Shown here one piece after another: positions 1-6,457 of a DNA stretch of 9,883 nucleotides. Position numbers and translations under genes: made by a program. The notes beneath the pieces were generated by a model that was not told the DNA's origin, did not search any database, and saw nothing but the letters and a program-made list of their open reading frames with translations. Numbering within the stretch: the first letter of the stretch is position 1; the number at the start of each line of letters is the position of its first letter. Source of the stretch: Cryomorphaceae bacterium (GTDB taxonomy: Bacteria > Bacteroidota > Bacteroidia > Flavobacteriales > BACL11); the NCBI GenBank assembly GCA_949531795.1, contig CATIQX010000023.1:1-9883 (forward strand). The letters are read 5' to 3'.

Positions 1-1
1 A

Positions 2-895
2 ATTAACCTTTCGGAACTATATCCAGTCTACTTTGAATACATTGAAAAAGCAAAAGGGTACATAAATACTAGAGGAAAAACACATTTAGGAGAAGGTTCT
101 GAAACAAATGCAGTACAAAGAATGATGGATTGGTACGGAATTGTGCCTGCAGAGGCTTATCATGGAAAACCAAGCAATCAACCTTACTACAATCATGAAA
201 AAATGTTTGGCGAATTTGAAGCTTATTTAAAAAACTGTAAACAAATCAATTTTTGGGATGAAACTGCAATTATTTCCAATATCAAATCAATACTGAACTA
301 TTACATGGGACCACCTCCTACTTCATTTAAGTATAATGGAAAAACTTATACTCCAAAATCATTTTTGAAAAATGTAACAAAACTTAAGCCAAACGACTAT
401 GTTGATTTTATGAGCTTAATGCAAAAGCCATATTGGAGCCAAGAAGAATATAAAGTACCCGATAATTGGTGGAAAAGTGATTCTTACTACAATGTACCAT
501 TAGATGAGTTTATGTTTGTTATAAAAAATGCTATTGAAAATGGCTATTCCATTTCTATTGGTGGTGACGTTTCTGAAAGTGGTTATTCATCTAATTATGA
601 TGTAGCAATGATTCCTTCTTATGATATTCCTTCAGAATTTATTGATGAAAATGCACGTCAATTCCGTTTCTCTAACGGAACAACAACTGACGACCATGCT
701 ATACATCTAATCGGTTATAAAGTTGATGAAATAGGAGATTGGTGGTTTTTAATAAAGGATAGTGGTTCAGGTGCCAGAAATGGAAATTTCCCTGGATACT
801 ACTTTTATCATGAAGATTTTGTAAAATTAAAAATGATGACTTTTACAATTCACAAAGATGCAGTGAAGACAACTTTAGATAAATTTAATAAATAA
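2..895 (+). CDS. C1 family cysteine peptidase, aminopeptidase C / bleomycin hydrolase type (5' end missing)
   Basis: The frame is open from the first complete codon at position 2 to the TAA at 893-895, giving 297 residues. There is no start in the window, and the internal ATG at 122 lies inside conserved sequence, so it is not the start. The fragment begins in a typical C1B stretch: NLSELYPVYFEYIEKAK, then GEGSETNAVQRMMDWYGIVP (about residues 30-49). The catalytic His is in DDHAIHLIGY (His at fragment residue 232, codon 695-697). The catalytic Cys lies upstream, outside the window. The residue normally Asn in the K-N-S-W motif reads as Asp here (IKDSGSG, fragment residue 253). The protein ends with GYYFYHEDFVKLKMM and a Lys-terminated tail. 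Family members are cytosolic or exported thiol aminopeptidases that trim peptides; which applies here cannot be judged without the N-terminus. No convincing terminator follows in the 66-nt gap before the next gene. Confidence 0.9.
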   Translation: MNLSELYPVYFEYIEKAKGYINTRGKTHLGEGSETNAVQRMMDWYGIVPAEAYHGKPSNQPYYNHEKMFGEFEAYLKNCKQINFWDETAIISNIKSILNYYMGPPPTSFKYNGKTYTPKSFLKNVTKLKPNDYVDFMSLMQKPYWSQEEYKVPDNWWKSDSYYNVPLDEFMFVIKNAIENGYSISIGGDVSESGYSSNYDVAMIPSYDIPSEFIDENARQFRFSNGTTTDDHAIHLIGYKVDEIGDWWFLIKDSGSGARNGNFPGYYFYHEDFVKLKMMTFTIHKDAVKTTLDKFNK

Positions 896-949
896 ACTGA
901 ACACATAAGAGTAATCACCTTGTTTAATTATTATACTGACAATTAACAT

Positions 950-957
950 TATTTTTG
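950..957 (+). promoter_or_regulatory. Candidate -7 box just upstream of the M14 gene
   Basis: TATTTTTG matches the Bacteroidota -7 consensus TAnnTTTG. It ends only 4 nt before the ATG, so a start of transcription at the usual distance would give an almost leaderless message. The nearest TTG upstream (920-922) is 27 nt away, longer than the usual spacing. In AT-rich DNA this can be a chance match. It may also be that the cassette is read through from the C1 peptidase gene. Confidence 0.25.
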
Positions 958-961
958 CTGG

Positions 962-2491
962 ATGAAAAAAATACTTTTACTAATTTTAATTCCGATTTTT
1001 GGCTTTAGCCAAAATATTAATGACCTATTTTCTGAAAAAGGTGAAATTTATTTTTCTTTCCAGTATAAAAATAAGCTTCAGTTAAATATGATTTCTAACA
1101 TCGTCTCTATCGATCACAAAACAAATGCTGACCTGGCTTATGCTTATGCTAATCAAATTGAGTTTTTAGAATTTTCAGCATTAGAAATTGAATACAAAAT
1201 CATAAAAAAAGAAAACGTTAAATACATGCAAAAAAGTAAAAATAATTGGGACTTCTACCCTACTTACCAGCAGTATACAGATATGATGTCAGCATTTGCA
1301 GACTCTTTCCCAAACATCTGTAAATTACACAATTTAGGCACATTAAACTCAGGCCGAAAAATACTAATTGTACAGATTTCTAACAACATTGGAATAAAAG
1401 AAAACGAGCCTTCTTTTTTATACACTTCATCTATGCACGGAGATGAGTTAGCAGGTTATATTTTAAGTCTACGCTTAATTGACCATATTCTTAATGGCTA
1501 TGAAAACAACCTACAATTAACAGAATTAGTTGATAATATTGATATTTGGATAAACCCTCTAGCCAACCCTGATGGAGCATATGCTGGAGGAAATCAAGAT
1601 GTGTGGTCAGCAACACGTTATAATGCTAATTGGGTAGATTTAAATAGAAACTATCCTGATCCTGAAGATGGTCCTCATCCTGATGGAAATTCTTATCAAA
1701 ATGAAACAAATATATTTATGGGACTTTCTGATACAATAAATTTTTCAATTTCTGCAAATATGCATGGTGGAGCTGAAGTTGCTAACTACCCATGGGATAC
1801 TTGGAGTACATTAGCTGCAGATGATAACTGGTGGCAATATGTGTCTCAAGAATATGCAGATAGTTGCCAAGTCAATAGTGGAAATGGATATTTCAATTAC
1901 CTGAATGATGGAATTACTAATGGAAATGATTGGTATGAAGTAGATGGAGGTAGACAAGATTATATGAATTACTTTAAATATTGCCGTGAGTTTACTTTAG
2001 AACTTTCAGATAATAAAACTCCAAACCCAAATGATCTACCCTATTTATGGGATGCAAACTACCCTTCACTTATAAACTATATGCAACAGACTTTATTTGG
2101 GTTAAGAGGTATTGTAACAGATAGCATTACAGGAAATCCATTAAAAGCAAAAGTTGAAATACTATCTCATGATATAGATAGTTCTCATGTATATTCTAAT
2201 ACACCAATAGGAAATTACCACAGACATTTATATCAAGGAAATTACAACATAACTTTTAGTAAAAATGGATATTATCCGAAAACAATAAATGCAAGTGTTT
2301 TGAATAACAATATTACTATTAAGGATGTTCAATTGGTACCATTAAGCACTGCACAATTTGGAGAAATAAACAATTTAAAAAATACAACTACAACATTTGA
2401 CTTATTAGGAAGACCCAGTAATAAAAAAAGCAATATCCAAATTATCAAAACAAAAAAAGGTGAAGTCACTAAGCAAATTAAAATACAATAA
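962..2491 (+). CDS. Secreted M14 zinc carboxypeptidase with regulatory-like domain and short C-terminal sorting-like tail
   Basis: This 509-residue protein starts with a signal peptide (MKKILLLILIPIFGFSQ). Residues about 20-95 look like a pro-region. The M14 catalytic domain spans about 98-378. Zinc ligands are visible as H159 and E162 (MHGDE) and H268 (ANMHGG). Substrate-binding N228-R229 sit in DLNRNYP, the WYEVDGGRQD segment lies at 324-333, and the catalytic Glu is E347 in TLELSDNK. These motifs match the carboxypeptidase D/E/N (M14B) branch, which removes C-terminal residues, often basic ones. A beta-sandwich CarboxypepD_reg-like domain follows (about 379-461). The last 45 residues carry DLLGR and a GEVTKQIKIQ end, resembling a short alternative T9SS tail rather than a type A domain, so export across the outer membrane is inferred. 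The stop codon directly abuts the next ATG. The signal peptide fixes the start. Confidence 0.92.
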   Translation: MKKILLLILIPIFGFSQNINDLFSEKGEIYFSFQYKNKLQLNMISNIVSIDHKTNADLAYAYANQIEFLEFSALEIEYKIIKKENVKYMQKSKNNWDFYPTYQQYTDMMSAFADSFPNICKLHNLGTLNSGRKILIVQISNNIGIKENEPSFLYTSSMHGDELAGYILSLRLIDHILNGYENNLQLTELVDNIDIWINPLANPDGAYAGGNQDVWSATRYNANWVDLNRNYPDPEDGPHPDGNSYQNETNIFMGLSDTINFSISANMHGGAEVANYPWDTWSTLAADDNWWQYVSQEYADSCQVNSGNGYFNYLNDGITNGNDWYEVDGGRQDYMNYFKYCREFTLELSDNKTPNPNDLPYLWDANYPSLINYMQQTLFGLRGIVTDSITGNPLKAKVEILSHDIDSSHVYSNTPIGNYHRHLYQGNYNITFSKNGYYPKTINASVLNNNITIKDVQLVPLSTAQFGEINNLKNTTTTFDLLGRPSNKKSNIQIIKTKKGEVTKQIKIQ

Positions 2492-2851
2492 ATGAATATA
2501 GCTTTCGTATTATATGATGGAGAATGTAATTTTTGCAACAAATGGATATGCTTTATTAAGAATAAATTAAAAAAGAATGAAATATCATTTATTGCTTTTA
2601 ATTCATTTGAAGGTGCAAAAACAATTAAAAAATTTAAATTAAAAAATCAAAACTCAGTTGCTTATATTCAAAATGATATTGTTTTTTTCAAATCTAGAGC
2701 TGTTTTAAAGATTTGTAAACAATTAAAATTTCCATATCATTTACTTCAAGTTTCAAAAATCATACCTACCTTTCTACTTGATTTTGCTTATGATTTTATT
2801 GCAAAAAGAAGACTAAAATTAACCTCAAAAAAACAATGTTGTAATGGCTAA
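2492..2851 (+). CDS. DCC (DUF393) family thiol-disulfide oxidoreductase-like protein
   Basis: This 119-residue protein has the family signature YDGECNFCNKW near its N-terminus, with D9 and the CxxC pair C12/C15. The C-terminal part YDFIAKRRLKL...CC matches the family pattern of a Tyr-rich, Arg-containing segment followed by a Cys (C116/C117). No signal peptide or clear transmembrane segment is present, so it is probably cytosolic. DCC proteins are predicted thioredoxin-fold proteins; no substrate is established, so a redox role is inference. The ATG at 2492 immediately follows the TAA of the peptidase gene (zero spacing), and the 3' end overlaps the next gene by 8 nt, which suggests translational coupling within the 962-4107 cassette. 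Confidence 0.88.
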   Translation: MNIAFVLYDGECNFCNKWICFIKNKLKKNEISFIAFNSFEGAKTIKKFKLKNQNSVAYIQNDIVFFKSRAVLKICKQLKFPYHLLQVSKIIPTFLLDFAYDFIAKRRLKLTSKKQCCNG

Positions 2852-3203
2852 TAATGTATTTGGAGAACCTTTGATTAGTTGCAGTAAAAGCCCATTAACA
2901 GGATACTTTCGAGATGGTTGTTGCAATACTGACGAATCTGATTTAGGACTACACACTATATGTGTAATTGCCTGTGAAAAATTTTTACAATTCTCATACG
3001 AAGTTGGTAATGATTTATCTACACCAATTCCACAGTTTGGTTTTTCTGGAATAAAGCCAGGTGATAAATGGTGCTTGTGTGCTTTGCGTTGGAAAGAAGC
3101 CTTACAAAATAATTGTGCCCCAAAAGTTGTATTGGAAGCAACGCACGAAAAAACGTTAGAAGTAGTCCAATTAAAAGATCTTATAAAACATGCTTTCAGA
3201 TAA
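2844..3203 (+). CDS. DUF2237 family cysteine-rich protein
   Basis: This 119-residue protein is a full-length match to my knowledge of DUF2237. The motifs in order are VFGEPL, then CSKSPLTGYFRDGCCNT (13-29), HTICVI (37-42), GNDLSTPIPQFGF (55-67), KPGDKWCLCALRWKEA (71-86) and VVLEATHE (95-102). It contains eight cysteines (13, 26, 27, 40, 44, 77, 79, 91), several of them in conserved motifs, which suggests a metal- or thiol-dependent role, although no biochemical function is established for the family. It has no signal peptide. The start overlaps the DCC gene by 8 nt (ATGGCTAA), and the stop lies 4 nt before the preferred start of the ATP-grasp gene. The cysteine content fits well beside a thiol-redox neighbour, but a joint pathway is inference. 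Confidence 0.9.
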   Translation: MANNVFGEPLISCSKSPLTGYFRDGCCNTDESDLGLHTICVIACEKFLQFSYEVGNDLSTPIPQFGFSGIKPGDKWCLCALRWKEALQNNCAPKVVLEATHEKTLEVVQLKDLIKHAFR

Positions 3204-3207
3204 ATCT

Positions 3208-4107
3208 ATGTATGATGTTGTTATACTTACCGAACACCGATTTGTAAATCCTAAAAAAACAGATTGGTATATTAACCAAGTAATTTTAGAAGATAAAATA
3301 CTAGAGACAGCACTTAAAAAAAAAGGATTACGTGTTACTAAAAGAGATTGGGCAGACAAAAACTTTGACTGGAAAACCACCAAATACGCTATTTTTCGAA
3401 CCACATGGGACTATTTTGAACGATTTAATGAGTTTTTTATTTGGTTAGAAATCACAAAAAATAAAACTACTTTTATAAATTCTGAGGATGCAATTAATTG
3501 GAATATTGACAAACACTATTTACAAGATTTAGCAAAAAAAGATATCAATATTGCTCCAACTCTATTTGTAGAAAAAGGAGATAATGTAACTTTAGAACAA
3601 CTCTTTAAAAAAACTAACTGGCAGGAAGTAGTAATAAAGCCAGCTATTTCAGGGGCAGCAAGGCATACCTATCGAGCTAACATTAATAATTATCAAGAAG
3701 TGCAAAACATTTTTAATGAATTAATAAAAGTAGAATGTATGCTCTTCCAAAAATTTTTGAAAAATATTACCCTCCTTGGAGAAATATCTTTAATAATGAT
3801 TGGAGGTAAATACACTCATGCAGTTAAAAAAACATCAAAAAAAGGTGATTTTAGAGTGCAAGATGATCATGGGGGAAAAGTAGAAAAATATAAACCCACC
3901 GAAGCTGAAATTACATTTGCAGAAAACTGCTTAGAAGCTAGCCCTTTTAAACCCATATATGCTAGAGTGGATATAGTTTATGACAATAATAACATTATCT
4001 CTTTAAGTGAATTAGAGCTTATTGAACCTGAATTATGGTTTAGGAATAATCCTATAAGTGCAAATCTTTTAGCTGAAGAGATCTTTAATCTAATATCTTC
4101 CAAATAG
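3208..4107 (+). CDS. ATP-grasp domain protein (RimK / DcsG-like ligase family)
   Basis: This 299-residue protein has an ATP-grasp layout. The N-terminal lobe starts with beta-strand YDVVILTEHRF and contains FRTTWDYFERF (63-73). The ATP-binding lysine is in VVIKPAISGAAR (K144), with a hinge around MLFQKF (178-183). A GEISLIMIGG strand lies at 191-200. Metal and phosphate ligands are likely in YARVDIV (251-257) and in the ELELIEPELWFRNNP segment (268-282). ATP-grasp enzymes join a carboxylate to an amine or thiol through an acyl phosphate; the substrate here is unknown. The whole-protein pattern resembles proteins annotated as DcsG-like or glutathione-synthetase-like. I prefer the ATG at 3208, 4 nt after the DUF2237 stop, because the fold begins there. 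An in-frame ATG at 3190 would overlap that gene by 14 nt and add six residues. It is the last gene of the cassette, before a terminator. Confidence 0.85.
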   Translation: MYDVVILTEHRFVNPKKTDWYINQVILEDKILETALKKKGLRVTKRDWADKNFDWKTTKYAIFRTTWDYFERFNEFFIWLEITKNKTTFINSEDAINWNIDKHYLQDLAKKDINIAPTLFVEKGDNVTLEQLFKKTNWQEVVIKPAISGAARHTYRANINNYQEVQNIFNELIKVECMLFQKFLKNITLLGEISLIMIGGKYTHAVKKTSKKGDFRVQDDHGGKVEKYKPTEAEITFAENCLEASPFKPIYARVDIVYDNNNIISLSELELIEPELWFRNNPISANLLAEEIFNLISSK

Positions 4108-4146
4108 TACCTAGAACTCCTGCTACAGCAATTAATGATTTAAAAA

Positions 4147-4179
4147 AAGAGGACCAAAACTTTAGTCCTCTTATTTTTT
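4147..4179. terminator. Intrinsic terminator, probably bidirectional, between the ATP-grasp and yceI genes
   Basis: AAGAGGAC (4147-4154) is complementary to GTCCTCTT (4165-4172), with a 10-nt loop, followed by ATTTTTT (4173-4179) on the plus strand. On the minus strand the A run at 4142-4148 reads as a T tract, so the same hairpin can also end transcripts of the convergent yceI gene. It lies about 40 nt after the ATP-grasp stop. Confidence 0.8.
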
Positions 4180-4193
4180 GATTTAAAGCTATC

Positions 4194-4244
4194 AATAATG
4201 AAATACAAATTGTTATAGCACTAAAGCTATATAAATTCATTATT
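4194..4244. repeat. Nested inverted repeat around the yceI stop codon
   Basis: AATAATGAA (4194-4202) is perfectly complementary to TTCATTATT (4236-4244). Inside it, TATAGC (4214-4219) pairs with GCTATA (4226-4231) around a 6-nt loop. The nonamer TAAAGCTAT also occurs twice as a direct repeat (4184-4192 and 4222-4230). The yceI stop codon lies inside the outer right arm. No T tract follows, so this is not a standard terminator. In AT-rich DNA a chance origin is possible. Confidence 0.4.
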
Positions 4245-4830
4245 TAACTGATAGTAAAAAAACATCTAAAACAATTTCATCTAAAATAAGCTTATCACCT
4301 AGATTTTCAAAAAAGTTTCCTGAGTTATATTTAATATCCCACTTAGTTCTATCAATTTTGATATTAGCAGTTGCTGTAAAATTAAGACCGTTTAATGTTA
4401 CAACTGCAGGGAAATTTATTGAATGAGTAATACCTTTAATTGTTAAGTCAGCTGTAATATAATAATCATTACCATCTCTTTTTTTAGCACTTGTAATTAT
4501 AACTAGTGCAGAAGGAAATTCCGCTACATTAAAAAAATCTTCATTCTTTAAATGTCCATCCAACTTTTTATTATAAGCCTCAGACATATCAGTGGTTGCT
4601 AATGATTGCATATCAATACTAAACTGACCACCAACTAAGGTTCCATGATCAATATTTAAAGCACCCTTAAGAATATTTACCGTCCCTTCATGATTAGATG
4701 AAATTTTAGAACCAATCCAATTTATAGTTGAATTCTTAGTATTCACACTAACATTATCAATATGTGGTTTAGTTGCAAAACTAAAAGTTGTCGCTATTGC
4801 TAGTGCAATTGTAAAAAGTATTTTTTTCAT
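4240..4830 (-). CDS. YceI family exported lipid-binding-like protein
   Basis: From the ATG at 4830 the protein has 196 residues and begins with a clean signal peptide (MKKILFTIALAIATTFSFA). An upstream in-frame ATG at 4857 would put nine polar residues before the signal, and its codons overlap a candidate -7 box, so it is rejected. The mature part has the YceI lipocalin-like barrel motifs: INWIGSK (36-42), LDGHLKNEDFFNVAEFP (90-106), ADLTIKGITHSINFP (127-141) and IDRTKWDIKYNSGNFF (159-174). Length is normal for the family. YceI proteins bind polyisoprenoid or other amphiphilic molecules in the periplasm; the ligand here is unknown. It is a single gene, divergent from the GNAT gene and convergent with the ATP-grasp gene, with which it may share the terminator at 4147-4179. 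Confidence 0.93.
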   Translation of the reverse strand: MKKILFTIALAIATTFSFATKPHIDNVSVNTKNSTINWIGSKISSNHEGTVNILKGALNIDHGTLVGGQFSIDMQSLATTDMSEAYNKKLDGHLKNEDFFNVAEFPSALVIITSAKKRDGNDYYITADLTIKGITHSINFPAVVTLNGLNFTATANIKIDRTKWDIKYNSGNFFENLGDKLILDEIVLDVFLLSVK

Positions 4831-4854
4831 GTTTTTATTATTTAATTTATTGAT

Positions 4855-4862
4855 CAAAAATA
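4855..4862 (-). promoter_or_regulatory. Candidate -7 box for yceI
   Basis: On the minus strand this reads TATTTTTG, fitting TAnnTTTG, 24 nt upstream of the preferred ATG at 4830. A TTG that could be the -33 element reads at 4887-4885, 22 nt upstream of the box, slightly longer than the typical spacing. It lies in the 59-nt gap shared with the divergent GNAT gene. Confidence 0.45.
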
Positions 4863-4889
4863 CATATTTTTACTTCATAAAACACAATT

Positions 4890-5315
4890 ATGGTTGAGAT
4901 TAAAAAGTTTCGTTTTAAAGATGAAAATCTAATGAAAAAAGCACATAAAATAAGACATGAAGTCTTTGTTATTGGACAAAATTGTCCAGAAGAATTAGAG
5001 TGGGAATTTGAAGAGGAATCTACTCACTTTCTGTTAATAGAAGACAATATACCTATAGCAACTGCAAGACATAGAAAAACAGATAATGGCTTTAAGCTTG
5101 AACGCTTTGCAGTACTCTCACAAGCTAGAGGGAAAGGGATTGGCATGCTAATCTTAAAAGCAATTTTGGAAGACATAAAAGAGAGTAAATCATTAAAATA
5201 CATGCATGCTCAAGAGCAAGTTACAACTTTTTATGAAAAAGTTGGTTTTAAAAAATCAGGTGATCTATTTGAAGAAGCTGGAATTATGCACTATAAAATG
5301 GAATATAAAGCTTAA
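4890..5315 (+). CDS. GNAT family N-acetyltransferase (ElaA-like)
   Basis: This 141-residue cytosolic protein carries a single GNAT fold. The N-terminal part IRHEVFVIGQNCPEE (21-35) matches the ElaA pattern of Arg, Val-Phe-Val and Gln-Asn-Cys-Pro. ATARHRKTDNGFKLERFAV (57-75) forms the central strands. The acetyl-CoA pyrophosphate loop is QARGKGIG (78-85). AQEQVTTFYEKVGF (107-120) and FEEAGIMHYKM (127-137) complete the fold in the order seen in ElaA. The acceptor substrate is unknown; ElaA-type enzymes are poorly characterised. The gene is divergent from yceI with only 59 nt between the starts, and its stop codon overlaps that of ilvE on the other strand. Confidence 0.92.
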   Translation: MVEIKKFRFKDENLMKKAHKIRHEVFVIGQNCPEELEWEFEEESTHFLLIEDNIPIATARHRKTDNGFKLERFAVLSQARGKGIGMLILKAILEDIKESKSLKYMHAQEQVTTFYEKVGFKKSGDLFEEAGIMHYKMEYKA

Positions 5316-6361
5316 TATGTTACTTTAGAAGTCCAATTGTAAGTATCAACAATACTACCTTTTTGGATTGCTTGTAGTTGCTGCTTTAATTTCAAAGCAA
5401 AAGAATCAGCCTTCTCTTTAATAACCATCCTATCATCACGAAAAGTAATTGAATTGATTGGATTAACTGCAACAGCAGTTCCAGTACCAAACACTTCATT
5501 AAGTATTCCACTATTAAAAGCTTCAATCACTTCTGTAATCAGAATCCTTCTTTCTTCAACCTTAATTCCATTATCTTTTGCTAAAGTAATAATACTATTT
5601 CTAGTAATACCTCCTAAAATACTATCCGAAAGTGCAGGTGTAACTAAAACATCACCTATTCTAAACCAAATATTCATGGTTCCTGATTCCTCAATATATT
5701 TATGTTCTTTCGCATCAGTCCAGATTAATTGCTGAAAACCTTTTGCATTTGCTTGTTTTGTAGGGTAAAATGAAGCTGCATAATTTCCTGCTGCTTTTGC
5801 ATATCCAACACCTCCTTGTGGAGCTCTAGTATAATGCTCCTCAATTACTACATTCATTTCCCCTGCATAATAATTTATTGTTGGAGAAGTAATAATAATA
5901 AATGTATACTCTTCTGAAGCGGAAGCTTTCACACACTCACTTGATGCGAAAATAAAAGGACGAATGTATAATGAATAACCTTGATCTGCTTTACACCATT
6001 CGCTATCTATTTTTAATAAACTATCTAAACCATTCATAAAGACACTCTCATCAATTAAGGGTATAGACAAGCGAACAGCTGATTGATTTAATCGTTTAAA
6101 ATTTTCTTCTTTCCTAAAGAGCAATAATTCATTTGAATCATTTTTAAAAGCTTTCATACCTTCAAAAACTGATTGACCATAATGCAAAACCTGTGATCCT
6201 GGAGCCATTGGAATAGGACCATAAGGTAAAATTTCAGCTGCACCCCAATGACCATCTTTATAATTACAAATAAGCATATGATCAGAGAAAACTGTACCAA
6301 AAGGCAAGTTTGAAAAATCAATTTTATTTAGCTTTGACTTGGTTGTTTTTGTAACTTTCAT
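5312..6361 (-). CDS. ilvE: Branched-chain amino acid aminotransferase
   Basis: This 349-residue cytosolic enzyme is a fold-type IV PLP aminotransferase of the longer (eukaryote-like, type II) BCAT group. It interconverts leucine, isoleucine and valine with their 2-oxo acids using glutamate/2-oxoglutarate. Motifs are HYGQSVFEGMKAF (60-72), YIRPFIFASSECVKA (132-146), the PLP lysine K189 in GVGYAKAAGNYAAS, EESGTMNIWF (224-233) with the cofactor-contacting Glu, LGGITRNSI (249-257) and the phosphate-binding GTGTA (292-296). Length is normal and no key residue is missing. A Shine-Dalgarno-like AAGGA (minus strand, 6376-6372) lies 10 nt before the ATG, unusually clear for this window. No other ilv or leu genes are adjacent. 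The gene appears monocistronic, with its own -7 box and a terminator of the preceding gene upstream. Confidence 0.96.
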   Translation of the reverse strand: MKVTKTTKSKLNKIDFSNLPFGTVFSDHMLICNYKDGHWGAAEILPYGPIPMAPGSQVLHYGQSVFEGMKAFKNDSNELLLFRKEENFKRLNQSAVRLSIPLIDESVFMNGLDSLLKIDSEWCKADQGYSLYIRPFIFASSECVKASASEEYTFIIITSPTINYYAGEMNVVIEEHYTRAPQGGVGYAKAAGNYAASFYPTKQANAKGFQQLIWTDAKEHKYIEESGTMNIWFRIGDVLVTPALSDSILGGITRNSIITLAKDNGIKVEERRILITEVIEAFNSGILNEVFGTGTAVAVNPINSITFRDDRMVIKEKADSFALKLKQQLQAIQKGSIVDTYNWTSKVTY

Positions 6362-6391
6362 GAGCGATAATTCCTTATATTAAAAGTTTTG

Positions 6392-6399
6392 CAAAATTA
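6392..6399 (-). promoter_or_regulatory. Candidate -7 box for ilvE
   Basis: On the minus strand this reads TAATTTTG, a full match to TAnnTTTG, 30 nt upstream of the ilvE ATG. It sits between the terminator of the upstream surface-protein gene and ilvE, where a new promoter is needed. No good TTG is seen at the expected -33 position, which overlaps the terminator stem. Confidence 0.5.
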
Positions 6400-6404
6400 A
6401 ATAA

Positions 6405-6429
6405 AAAAGAGGAGATATTCTCCTCTTTT
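6405..6429 (-). terminator. Intrinsic terminator of the T9SS cargo gene
   Basis: AAAAGAGGAGA (6405-6415) and TCTCCTCTTTT (6419-6429) form a perfect 11-bp stem with a 3-nt loop. On the minus strand the stem continues directly into a T-rich tract (complement of 6401-6408). It lies about 30 nt after the stop of the surface-protein gene, which it separates from ilvE. Confidence 0.85.
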
Positions 6430-6457
6430 AAAATCTAAAAAAACTATTTAAAAAAAC

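Noticed and set aside
122..895. ATG at 122 as the true start of the C1 peptidase
   Set aside because: The 40 upstream codons are open and encode conserved family sequence, so the gene extends past the window edge.
896..961. Terminator between the C1 peptidase and M14 genes
   Set aside because: Only weak TTAATT/AATTAA complementarity is seen, with no GC stem and no T tract after it.
2329..2541. Minus-strand 70-codon frame across the peptidase/DCC junction
   Set aside because: It lies opposite well-supported genes and its hydrophobic run is the complement of A-rich coding sequence.
3316..3324. A9 run in the ATP-grasp gene as a frameshift or slippage site
   Set aside because: The frame is intact across it, A runs are common in this AT-rich DNA, and Lys-Lys-Lys is easily encoded this way.
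3171..3404. Minus-strand 77-codon frame opposite the ATP-grasp gene
   Set aside because: No family motifs, no promoter context, fully antisense to conserved coding sequence.
5454..5735. Plus-strand 93-codon frame inside ilvE
   Set aside because: Antisense shadow of conserved aminotransferase motifs.
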